Shown here: positions 1 through 8,030 of the stretch, piece by piece | Layout of the letters: each line of letters opens with the position of its first letter | How positions within the stretch are numbered: position 1 is the first letter of the stretch | Assembly: GCA_027307335.1 (NCBI GenBank) | Contig: DAHUXD010000011.1 | Location: forward strand, 1 to 64,000 | DNA from: Acidobacteriota bacterium | GTDB lineage: Bacteria > Acidobacteriota > Thermoanaerobaculia > UBA5066 > Gp7-AA6 | Reading direction: 5' to 3' | Length of the DNA: 64,000 bases | Made by a program: the position numbers and the translations under genes | Notes under the pieces: model-generated | What the model was told of the DNA's origin: nothing | Seen by the model: only the letters and a program-made list of their open reading frames with translations | The model's database searches: none

Positions 1-2
1 CG

Positions 3-569
3 CCGGGAGACGCGGCCGCCGAGCGCGCCGACGTGGCGGCCGCGAAGGCCGCGGCCTCGGCCGCCGAGGAGTCCGGCCGGGCGGCCGCCGCCGCGCGCTG
101 GCCGAGCCTCGTCGTCACCGGCCGCTACGAGGTCCACGCGCCCACGATCGACGGCCGCTACGGAAACATGGCGACCGTCTTCGCCGGAGTGCGCGTGCCC
201 CTCTTTACGTCCGGCGCGATCGATGCCCGCGTGGCGGAGGCCCGGGCGACCGCCCGGGCGGCCGACTTCGCCGCGAAGGAGGCGGGCCGGACGGCGCAGA
301 GCGAGATCGTACGGGCGCGGGCCGGTCTCTCGGCCGCACTGGCGCAGAGCGCCGCGTTCCGGGAGGCGGAGAGCGCCGCCTCCGAGGCCCGCCGGATCCG
401 CCAGGCGCGCTACGACGAGGGCGCCGCGCGCTTGACCGACCTGCTCGACGCGCGCGGGTCGGAGCTTCGCGCCCGGCTCGGAGTCGCCACGGCCACCGCG
501 CAGGCCGTGATCGCCCACGCCAATCTGCGGCTGGCCCTCGGCCGGCCGCCCGAGGGAGACGAACGATGA
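3..569 (+). CDS. TolC-family outer-membrane efflux protein, C-terminal part (5' end outside window)
   Basis: The reading frame is already open at the left edge, so only about the last 188 residues are seen. The protein is Ala/Arg/Glu-rich, with long helices, a central beta-like stretch (VTGRYEVHAP) and a second helical repeat ending in LRLALGRPP. This is the alpha-barrel and porin-strand pattern of the second half of TolC/OEP proteins. Such proteins form the outer-membrane duct of tripartite efflux pumps, and the stop codon overlaps the ATG of the adaptor gene (ATGA), which fits that role. The GTG at 33 is an internal codon, not a credible start. The family call rests on pattern and context; substrate unknown. 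Confidence 0.8.
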   Translation, partial: PGDAAAERADVAAAKAAASAAEESGRAAAAARWPSLVVTGRYEVHAPTIDGRYGNMATVFAGVRVPLFTSGAIDARVAEARATARAADFAAKEAGRTAQSEIVRARAGLSAALAQSAAFREAESAASEARRIRQARYDEGAARLTDLLDARGSELRARLGVATATAQAVIAHANLRLALGRPPEGDER

Positions 570-1612
570 AACGGCCCCTGACCCTTCTCCTGCTTCTCGC
601 CGCCGCCGCCGGCTGTTCGAAGAAGGCCGCCGAGCGCCCGGCCGCCGAGTCGCGAAAGTTCTCGACCGCTACCGTCGAACGGCGCGACGAGGCCGGAGCC
701 GTCGAGGTGGACGGCACCGTCGTCGGCCGGACCGAGGCGGTGCTTTCGAGCCGCCTCGCCGCGCCGGTCGCCGAGGTCCGCGCGGTGCCGGGCCAGTCGG
801 TCCGCGCCGGGGAGGTGCTCGTGCGGCTCGAGGAGCACGAGGCCGATCGCGCGTTCGACGGCGCGAGGGCCGCGGTCGCCGCCGCCTCGAGCGCGCGGGA
901 CATCGCCCGGAAGAACCAGGGGCGGTTCGAGAGGCTCGAGGGCCGCGGGGCGGCCGCCGCCGTGGAACTCGAGAAGGCCCGGCAGGACGAGGCCTCCGCC
1001 ACCGCCGCGCTCGCCGCGGCCGAGGCCGCCCTCTCGAGGGCCGAGACCGATCGCGGCCAGGCCGTGCTGACCGCGCCGTTCGACGCCGTGGTCGTCGAGA
1101 AGATGGTTTCCCCGGGCGACCTGGCCGCGCCGGGACGGCCCCTCGTGCGCCTCGCGTCGGCGAAGGGGCGGCGCGTCGAGGCGGCGCCGGGTGAGCGCGA
1201 GGCCGGGCGGCTCTCGCCGGGCGAGGACGTGGTCGTCGTCCTCGACGGGAGGACGCTGACGGGGAAGATCGCCGAGATCGTCGGCGCGGTGGACCCCTCC
1301 ACGCGGCGCCGCATCGTGCGCGTGGACCTGCCCCCGGACGTCGAGCCGACCGTGGGAACGTTCGCCCGGCTGCGCCTGCCCGGAGAGAAGGTGCCGAGGC
1401 TGGTCGCTCCCTCCCGCGCGATCGTCGCGCGCGGGGGCCTCGAGCTCGCGTGGGCCGTGGGCGCCGACGGCGCCGTCGCCCTGCGCTACGTCCGGACCGG
1501 GCCGCCGGCCGGAGAAGGGCTCGTCGAGGTCCGCTCGGGTCTCGAGGCGGGGGATCGCGTCGTGCTCGATCCGCCCGCCGATCTCCAGGCGGGCACGCGG
1601 GTCGCGTCGTGA
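566..1612 (+). CDS. RND efflux periplasmic adaptor (membrane fusion) lipoprotein
   Basis: 348 residues. The N-terminus has a lipoprotein signal peptide with a Cys after a Leu/Ala-rich core (AAAAGCSKK). A biotinyl-lipoyl-like half follows (LAAPVAEVRAVPGQSVRAGE), then an alpha-helical hairpin around residues 95-160, the second lipoyl half (LTAPFDAVVVEKMVSPGD) and a beta-barrel region. This is the normal HlyD/AcrA-like order. The adaptor links the inner-membrane pump to the TolC-like duct. It overlaps the upstream gene by ATGA and the downstream pump gene by GTGA, so the three are almost certainly one translationally coupled operon. Confidence 0.9.
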   Translation: MKRPLTLLLLLAAAAGCSKKAAERPAAESRKFSTATVERRDEAGAVEVDGTVVGRTEAVLSSRLAAPVAEVRAVPGQSVRAGEVLVRLEEHEADRAFDGARAAVAAASSARDIARKNQGRFERLEGRGAAAAVELEKARQDEASATAALAAAEAALSRAETDRGQAVLTAPFDAVVVEKMVSPGDLAAPGRPLVRLASAKGRRVEAAPGEREAGRLSPGEDVVVVLDGRTLTGKIAEIVGAVDPSTRRRIVRVDLPPDVEPTVGTFARLRLPGEKVPRLVAPSRAIVARGGLELAWAVGADGAVALRYVRTGPPAGEGLVEVRSGLEAGDRVVLDPPADLQAGTRVAS

Positions 1613-4600
1613 CGATCGATCCGGGCAAGCGCCTCTCCCTCGAGCGGGAGCGCCTCGGCCTCGCCGGACGGCTGGCGGCGGCGTTCATCGACTCGAAGCT
1701 GACGCCGCTGATGGTGGTTTTCGCCCTCGCCCTCGGGGCGATGGCGATCGTCGTCACGCCGCGCGAGGAGGAGCCGCAGATCAAGGTCCCGATGATCGAC
1801 GTGTTCGTGGCTCTTCCGGGCCGCGAGCCCGTCGAGGTCGAGCGGCAGATCGCCGCGCCGCTCGAGAAGGAGATGTGGTCGATCCCGGGCGTCGAGTACG
1901 TCTACTCGACCTCCTCGCCGGGCCGGGCGATGCTGATCGTCCGCTTCCTCGTCGGCGAGGACCCGGACCGGGCGCTCGTCCGCGTCCGCGCCAAGCTCGA
2001 CGCAATGGCGGCGAGCTGGCCGGCGGACCTGCCGCCGCCGCTGGTGAAGGCCCGCTCGATCGACGACGTGCCGGTCTGGGCCATGACCTTCTGGAGCCCG
2101 ACCCGGGACCCGGCGACGCTCCGTCAGGTCGCGGCCGAGGTCGAGAACGAGATCAAGACCATCCCCGACGTGTCGGACACCGCCCTCATCGGGGGCCTCA
2201 AGCGCGAGTTCCGGGTCGAGCTCGATCCGGCGCTTCTCGCGGCCCGGGGCCTCTCGCCGAGCGCGGTCCTCGGGGCCCTTTCGGCCGCGAACCGGCGGAC
2301 GGCGGCCGGCGCGATCGTGTCCGGCGACCGCGAGGTCCGCGTCGAGGCCGGGGGCTTCGTCCGGAGCGCCGGGGAGCTCGGCGCGGTCGTGGTCGCGGAG
2401 ACCGCGGGCAAGCCCGTCCATCTCTCCGACGTCGCCCGCGTCGTGGACGGCCCCGAGGAGCCGTCCTCCTACGTGTCGCACTCCGAGCGCGGCGGCGCGG
2501 GGCCGTACACCGCGGTCACGCTCTCCGTCAGCAAGCGCCGCGGCGCCAACGCCATCTCGGTAGTCCACGCGATCGACCGCAAGCTCGAGGCCCTGCGGCC
2601 CCGGCTCATCGCCTCCGGCGTCCGCACGACGGTCAGCCGGGACTACGGCGAGACTTCGGCGGAGAAGTCGAACGATCTCCTCAAGCACATGGGCATCGCC
2701 ACGCTCTCGGTGGCGCTCCTGATGGCGATCGCGCTCGGCCGCCGCGAGGCGGGAGTCGTCCTCCTGGCCGTGCCCGTGACGCTCGCGCTGACGCTCTTCG
2801 TCTTCTCGCTCCTCGGCTACACGCTGAACCGGATCACCCTCTTCGCGCTCATCTTCTCGATCGGAATCCTCGTCGACGACGCGATCGTCGTCGTCGAGAA
2901 CATCGTCCGGCACCTCCGGATGCCGTCCTCTCGCGGCCGTTCGCTCGCCGCCGTCGCCATCGAGGCGACCGACGAGGTGGGCAACCCGACGATCCTCGCG
3001 ACCTTCGCCGTCATCGCGGCGATCGTGCCGATGGGCTTCGTCGGCGGCCTGATGGGGCCGTACATGCGGCCGATCCCGATCGGGGCGTCGGCGGCGATGC
3101 TCTTCTCGCTGCTCGTCGCGTTCGCGGTCTCGCCGTGGGCCTCCCGCCGGCTCTTCCGCGGCGTGTCGGCCGACAAGCACGGCCACGGGGAGGGAGAGCG
3201 CGGGAAGCTCGCGGTCCTCTACCGGAAGGCCATGACGCCGCTCGTCCGCGAGGACGGCGGCCGCGCCCGGGCGATCTTCTTCTCCGTCATCGGCCTGCTG
3301 CTCGCGGCGGCGATCGCGCTCGTGCCGCTCGGCGTCGTCGTCGTCAAGATGCTGCCCTTCGACAACAAGAACGAGTTCCAGGTCGTCGTGGACTTTCCCG
3401 AGGGCACGACGCTCGAGACGACCCACCGCGCGCTCACGGAGATGGCGGCCGCCCTGTCGGCCATTCCCGAGGTGACCGGCACCGAGGTGTACGCGGGCGC
3501 CTCCGCCCCGTACAACTTCAACGGCCTCGTGCGCCACTATTTCCTGAGGTCGGAGCCTTACCAGGGCGACGTCCAGGTCTCGCTGCTCCCGCGCAAGGAG
3601 CGGCGGCGCTCCTCCCACGCGATCGCGAAGGAAGCCCGGCCGCTCGTCGATGCGGTGGGGGACCGGTACGCCGCGCGCATCAAGGTGGCCGAGGTCCCGC
3701 CCGGGCCGCCGGTCCTCGAGACCCTCGTGGCCGAGGTGTACGGACCCGACGACGCGGGACGCCGGGAGGTCGCGCGCAAAGTCAAGGACGTCTTCGCGCG
3801 GACCGAGGGCGTCGTCGACGTGGACTGGTACGTGGAGAGTCCCCGCACGAAGGCCGTCTTCCGGCTCGACCGCGAGAAGGCGGGGCTCGCCGGCATCCGC
3901 GAGGCGGATGTCGCCGCGACGCTCCGTCTCGCGCTCGGGCGGGACGCGGCGGGCGAGATCCAGCTTCCCGACGTGCGCGAGCGCATTCCCCTCGTCGTGA
4001 CGCTGCCGGCCGAGCGGCGCAACGACCTCGCGGCGCTCTCCGGGCTGAAGGTCCCGGCCGCCGGCGGCCGCCTCGTGCCGCTCTCGGAGATCGGCCGGTT
4101 CGTCGAGGAGCCCGAGGCGACGTCGATCTACCACAAGAACTTAAAGCCGGTCGTCTACGTGACCGCCGACGTCGGCGGCCGGAAGGAGGCGCCGGTCTAC
4201 GCGATCGGGAAGCTCGAGAAGGGCATCGCGCAGATCGCGGTTCCCGGCGGCTACTCGATCGAGACGCGCACGGCGACGGCGCCCTTCGACACGGCGCGCT
4301 ACGGCATCAAGTGGGACGGCGAGTGGCACGTGACGTACGAGGTGTTCCGCGACCTCGGCCTCGCCTTCGCCGCCGTGCTCGTCCTGATCTACGTGCTCGT
4401 CGTCGGCTGGTTCCGCAGCTTCACGGTGCCGCTGGTGATCATGGCGCCGATCCCGCTGACGCTCGTCGGCATCCTGCCGGCGCACGGCCTGTTCGGCGTC
4501 TTCTTCACGGCGACGTCGATGATCGGCTTCATCGCCGGAGCGGGCATCATCGTCCGGAACTCGATCATCCTGGTCGACTTCATCGACCTGCGCCGCCGGC

Positions 4601-4878
4601 AGGGCATGGAGCTCTCCGAGGCGGTGCTCGACGCGGGCGAGGTCCGCTTCCGCCCGATGCTCCTGACCGCCGCGGCCGTCGTCGTCGGCTCGGCCGTCAT
4701 GCTGCTCGACCCGATCTTCCAGGGGCTCGCCGTCTCGATGATGGCCGGCGAGGTCGCCGCGACGCTGCTGTCGCGGGCGGCCGTGCCGGTTCTCTATTAC
4801 ATGCTCAAACGCTCGGAGGACAGGCGCGCGGCGACGGTCGCCGCGGCCCCCGCCGGGCACGAAAGGAGTCTCGCATGA
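1609..4878 (+). CDS. RND-family efflux pump, inner-membrane permease
   Basis: 1089 residues. The start is taken as GTG 1609, which overlaps the adaptor stop; the open frame continues upstream but only antisense to plausible coding. The product is a proton-driven exporter with two repeats of six membrane segments and two large periplasmic loops. The first membrane segment is near residues 25-45 and the IAAPLEKEM porter motif follows. Adjacent acidic residues D423-D424 in GILVDDAIVVVEN form the proton-relay signature of segment 4. A second permease half ends near residue 1075. The Asp pair is typical of hydrophobe/drug (HAE-like) pumps, whereas the downstream PII-like gene is more often seen with heavy-metal pumps, so the substrate is open. 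Confidence 0.93.
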   Translation: MTIDPGKRLSLERERLGLAGRLAAAFIDSKLTPLMVVFALALGAMAIVVTPREEEPQIKVPMIDVFVALPGREPVEVERQIAAPLEKEMWSIPGVEYVYSTSSPGRAMLIVRFLVGEDPDRALVRVRAKLDAMAASWPADLPPPLVKARSIDDVPVWAMTFWSPTRDPATLRQVAAEVENEIKTIPDVSDTALIGGLKREFRVELDPALLAARGLSPSAVLGALSAANRRTAAGAIVSGDREVRVEAGGFVRSAGELGAVVVAETAGKPVHLSDVARVVDGPEEPSSYVSHSERGGAGPYTAVTLSVSKRRGANAISVVHAIDRKLEALRPRLIASGVRTTVSRDYGETSAEKSNDLLKHMGIATLSVALLMAIALGRREAGVVLLAVPVTLALTLFVFSLLGYTLNRITLFALIFSIGILVDDAIVVVENIVRHLRMPSSRGRSLAAVAIEATDEVGNPTILATFAVIAAIVPMGFVGGLMGPYMRPIPIGASAAMLFSLLVAFAVSPWASRRLFRGVSADKHGHGEGERGKLAVLYRKAMTPLVREDGGRARAIFFSVIGLLLAAAIALVPLGVVVVKMLPFDNKNEFQVVVDFPEGTTLETTHRALTEMAAALSAIPEVTGTEVYAGASAPYNFNGLVRHYFLRSEPYQGDVQVSLLPRKERRRSSHAIAKEARPLVDAVGDRYAARIKVAEVPPGPPVLETLVAEVYGPDDAGRREVARKVKDVFARTEGVVDVDWYVESPRTKAVFRLDREKAGLAGIREADVAATLRLALGRDAAGEIQLPDVRERIPLVVTLPAERRNDLAALSGLKVPAAGGRLVPLSEIGRFVEEPEATSIYHKNLKPVVYVTADVGGRKEAPVYAIGKLEKGIAQIAVPGGYSIETRTATAPFDTARYGIKWDGEWHVTYEVFRDLGLAFAAVLVLIYVLVVGWFRSFTVPLVIMAPIPLTLVGILPAHGLFGVFFTATSMIGFIAGAGIIVRNSIILVDFIDLRRRQGMELSEAVLDAGEVRFRPMLLTAAAVVVGSAVMLLDPIFQGLAVSMMAGEVAATLLSRAAVPVLYYMLKRSEDRRAATVAAAPAGHERSLA

Positions 4879-5102
4879 GCTGTGAACCGACCGTTGACAC
4901 CTGGCTGCGCGGCATCGCGGGGACGTTCGTCCTCCTCTCGGTCGCGCTCGGCTGGTTCGTCCACCCCGGCTTCTTCCTCTTCACCGCGTTCGTGGGCCTG
5001 AACCTCCTGCAGTCGGCCTTCTCGGGCTGGTGCCCGATGATGGCGATCCTGCGCAAGCTCGGCGTGCGGGACGCGGGCGTCCCGGCGGCGTCGCGGTCGT
5101 GA
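4875..5102 (+). CDS. Small DUF2892-type membrane protein
   Basis: 75 residues, starting at an ATG that overlaps the pump's stop codon (ATGA), with AAAGGAG just upstream. Two hydrophobic stretches (about residues 14-29 and 32-48) flank a short turn, followed by SGWCPMMAILRKLGV. This matches DUF2892 proteins and the YgaP membrane tail, where a Cys near the second helix is conserved. The family usually accompanies rhodanese or metal/sulfur-stress genes; here it is placed between an RND pump and a PII-like protein. The role is unknown; it may modulate the pump. Confidence 0.8.
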   Translation: MSCEPTVDTWLRGIAGTFVLLSVALGWFVHPGFFLFTAFVGLNLLQSAFSGWCPMMAILRKLGVRDAGVPAASRS

Positions 5103-5389
5103 GGCTTCTCCTTCTCGTCGTGCCGCGGGAGGCGCGCGACGAGGTCGAGGCCATCCTCGAGTCGGCGGCGGGGACGCTCGGCTTCACGGAGGTGCCCGGC
5201 GTGTACGGGGCGGGCGCCTCCGGTCCCCGCTTCGGCTCGCGGACCGCGCCCGGCGTCTCGGACATCGTCTTCGCGGTCGTGCCCGAGGAGCGGCTGGCTC
5301 CGCTCCGGACGGCGCTCCAGGCCGTCGAGGCGAGGCTCGGCCGGCGCCTGCGCGCCTTCGTCCTGCCGGTCCAGGCCGCCTGGGAGTGA
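5099..5389 (+). CDS. PII-like small signalling protein of the RND operon
   Basis: 96 residues, beginning at GTG 5099, which overlaps the upstream TGA (GTGA). The fold pattern is beta-alpha-beta repeats: RLLLLVVPREARDEVEAIL, a Gly-rich loop region, then VSDIVFAVVPEERLAPLRTALQAVEAR and a last strand LRAFVLPV. This resembles PII/CutA-like ferredoxin folds, particularly the DUF3240-like proteins found at the end of heavy-metal RND operons. The classical PII T-loop with its uridylylated Tyr is not visible, so nitrogen sensing is unlikely. A regulatory or sensing role for the pump is inferred from position. Confidence 0.7.
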   Translation: MRLLLLVVPREARDEVEAILESAAGTLGFTEVPGVYGAGASGPRFGSRTAPGVSDIVFAVVPEERLAPLRTALQAVEARLGRRLRAFVLPVQAAWE

Positions 5390-5482
5390 GCGTCGCGACA
5401 CGGGCCTGATGCGTCCGGATCTTGCGGGCGAGACCTCGGCCCGAAAGACTGAAGCCCTCGAAAACCGGGGAGGGAGATCGTC

Positions 5483-7978
5483 ATGAAGACGCGCAGAATC
5501 CGTCGGGCGTGGATCCTGGCCGCGGCCGCCGCGGCCTTCGGCATGGGGGCGACGCCCCTCGCCACGGGATGGAAGGTCGTCGGCTGGAACGACCTCGGGA
5601 TGCACTGCATGGACGCGGACTATTCCGTATTCTCGATCCTGCCGCCGTTCAACAACCCGCACGCGCAGGTGCTCGATCCCTCGGGCAGCCTCGTGACGGA
5701 CCCGGTCGCCGCCGGCGTCCACGTCACCTACGAGGCGATCGCCGATCCCGCGGGCTCGATCAACACCACCTCCTCCGGCAAGACGAACTTCTGGGACCAC
5801 GTGCAGGCCCTGTTCGGCGCCGCGCCTCCGGTCGACACCGGCCTCGCGGGCAACGCGATGCCCGGTTCCGCGAACGTCCCGCAGTCGATGGCGTTCGATC
5901 CCGCGTTCTCCTGGTTCGTCGCGGCCGGCGTGCCGATCACGCCGTATGACGACGCGCAACGCAAAAACCCGTACCCGATGATGCGCGTCTCCGTGCGCGA
6001 CGCCGGGGGCGCCGTGCTCGCGAGCTCCGACGTCGTGCTGCCGGTCTCGGACGAGATGGACTGCCGCGCCTGCCATGCCTCGGGATCCGGCGACGCGGCG
6101 AAGCCCGCGGCCGGCTGGATCTTCGACTGCGACGGCGACCGCGACTACAAGTTGAACATCCTGCGCCTCCACGACGAGAAGCAGGCGGCCGATCCGGCCT
6201 ACGCCTCGGCCCTCGTGGCAGCCGGCTACGACGCCGCCGGTCTCTTCGCGACCTCGACGGGCGGAACGTCCGTTCTGTGCGCGCGCTGCCACGCCTCGAA
6301 CGCACTCCCCGGAACCGGCCTCGCCGGGATCGAGCCGCTCACCCAGGCGGTCCACGCGCATCACGCCCCGGTCGACGATCCGGTCACCGGCCTGACGCTC
6401 GACGACACGACGAACCGCTCCGCCTGCTACCGCTGCCACCCCGGATCCGAGACGCGCTGCCTGCGCGGGGCGATGGGCAACGCGGTCGCCGCCGACGGGA
6501 CGCTCGCGATCCAGTGTCAGGGCTGCCACGGCTCGATGAGCGTCGTCGGCGCGGGCACGCGGCAGGGCTGGTTCGAGGAGCCCGTCTGCCAGAGCTGCCA
6601 CACGGGCACGGCGACGCACAACAACGGGCAGATCCGGTACACGAACGCGTTCGACACGAACGGCCAGCCGCGGATCGCCGTGGACCAGACCTTCGCGACG
6701 AACCCTGACACGCCCGCCTCCGGCATCTCGCTCTTCCGGTTCTCGAAGGGACACGGGAGTCTCCAGTGCGAGGCGTGTCACGGCTCGACTCACGCGGAGT
6801 TCCCGAGCTCCCACGTCAACGACAACGTCCGGGCGGTCGCCTTCCAGGGCCATGCCGGAACGCTCGTCGAGTGCGTCGCCTGCCACGGGACGAGCCCTGT
6901 CACGATTAGCGGCGGTCCTCACGGAATGCACCCCGTCGGACAGCCCTGGGTGGACGCGCACCCCGACGTCTTCGACGGCGGCAACGCGACGACGGCCGAC
7001 TGCGCCGTCTGTCACGGTACCGACTTCCGCGGGACGGTCCTCTCGCGCGCCGCGGCGGACCGCACCCTGACGACGTCCTTCGGGACGAAGCAGCTCTGGC
7101 GGGGCTTCGCCGTCGGGTGCTACGACTGCCACGACGGGCCGTCGAGCGACAACCCCAACCCGAACCACGCGCCCGCGGCGTCGAACGGTGCGGTGGCCGC
7201 GGCGGCGTACGGGTCCGCGCCGGTTCCTCTCGTTGCATCCGACGCCGACGGCAACCCGCTGACGTACCGCGTCGTGTCGCAGCCGGCGAACGTCACCGTG
7301 GCGCTCTCCGGCAGTCAGGCGACGGTCTACCCGATGCCGGGATTCGTCGGCGACGACGCCTTCACGTTCGGCGCCGCGGACGGCGACACCTGGTCGAACC
7401 TCGCCACCGTCACGGTGGCGGTCGACGGCAGCTTCGCCGACGTGCCGCGCGCGGCGCTCTTCGCCTCGATGATCGAGCGGCTCTACCACTCCTCGATCAC
7501 GGCCGGTTGCGGCGTCTCCCCCCTCGTGTACTGCCCGGCCGCGTCGGTCACGCGGGCGCAGATGGCGGTCTTCCTGGAGCGCGGCATGCGCGGCGCGACC
7601 TTCGTGCCGCCACCGGCGTCGGGCGTCTTCGGCGACGTCCCGACGACCTCTCCCTTCGCGCCGTGGATCGAGCAGCTCGCCCACGACGGCGTGACGGCGG
7701 GGTGCGGCGGCGGCAACTTCTGCCCGCAGTCTCCGGTCACGCGGGCGCAGATGGCGGTGTTCCTGACGAAGGCGCGGCACCCGACGGCGTGCACCTATCC
7801 GGCGACGGGCGCGGTGTTCACCGACGTACCGTCGAGCTACTGGGCCGGCGGCTTCATCGAGCAGCTCTGGCACGAGGGCGTCACCGGCGGCTGCGGCGGG
7901 GGCCTCTTCTGCCCCGACACGGCCGTCACGCGCCAGCAGATGGCGGCCTTCCTCGTCCGGGGATTCCGACTGCCGTAG
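5483..7978 (+). CDS. Secreted multiheme c-type cytochrome with Ig-like and S-layer-homology-like domains
   Basis: 831 residues, signal peptide at 1-27, RBS GGGAGGGAG before the ATG. Nine CxxCH heme-binding motifs run from C194 (CRACH) to C546 (CYDCH): CRACH, CARCH, CYRCH, CQGCH, CQSCH, CEACH, CVACH, CAVCH, CYDCH. The first ~190 residues carry the GWNDLGMHCMDADYSVF block known from other large multiheme proteins. After the hemes comes a cadherin/Ig-like module (about 555-650, ending GDDAFTFGAADG), then three S-layer-homology-like repeats (FADVP...ITAGCG...VTRAQMAVFL). Inference: an exported electron-transfer protein anchored at the cell surface. Heme attachment would require Ccm machinery, not in this window. 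Confidence 0.9.
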   Translation: MKTRRIRRAWILAAAAAAFGMGATPLATGWKVVGWNDLGMHCMDADYSVFSILPPFNNPHAQVLDPSGSLVTDPVAAGVHVTYEAIADPAGSINTTSSGKTNFWDHVQALFGAAPPVDTGLAGNAMPGSANVPQSMAFDPAFSWFVAAGVPITPYDDAQRKNPYPMMRVSVRDAGGAVLASSDVVLPVSDEMDCRACHASGSGDAAKPAAGWIFDCDGDRDYKLNILRLHDEKQAADPAYASALVAAGYDAAGLFATSTGGTSVLCARCHASNALPGTGLAGIEPLTQAVHAHHAPVDDPVTGLTLDDTTNRSACYRCHPGSETRCLRGAMGNAVAADGTLAIQCQGCHGSMSVVGAGTRQGWFEEPVCQSCHTGTATHNNGQIRYTNAFDTNGQPRIAVDQTFATNPDTPASGISLFRFSKGHGSLQCEACHGSTHAEFPSSHVNDNVRAVAFQGHAGTLVECVACHGTSPVTISGGPHGMHPVGQPWVDAHPDVFDGGNATTADCAVCHGTDFRGTVLSRAAADRTLTTSFGTKQLWRGFAVGCYDCHDGPSSDNPNPNHAPAASNGAVAAAAYGSAPVPLVASDADGNPLTYRVVSQPANVTVALSGSQATVYPMPGFVGDDAFTFGAADGDTWSNLATVTVAVDGSFADVPRAALFASMIERLYHSSITAGCGVSPLVYCPAASVTRAQMAVFLERGMRGATFVPPPASGVFGDVPTTSPFAPWIEQLAHDGVTAGCGGGNFCPQSPVTRAQMAVFLTKARHPTACTYPATGAVFTDVPSSYWAGGFIEQLWHEGVTGGCGGGLFCPDTAVTRQQMAAFLVRGFRLP

Positions 7979-8030
7979 GCGGAGGACCGAGGCGGGCGCG
8001 CCGCTATCATGGGCTCGAGAAGGAGTCCCC

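Noticed and set aside
1609-4878. Calling the RND pump a CusA/CzcA heavy-metal exporter
   Set aside because: Segment 4 has an Asp-Asp pair typical of drug-type pumps and I see no clear metal-relay Met cluster; the PII-like neighbour alone is not enough.
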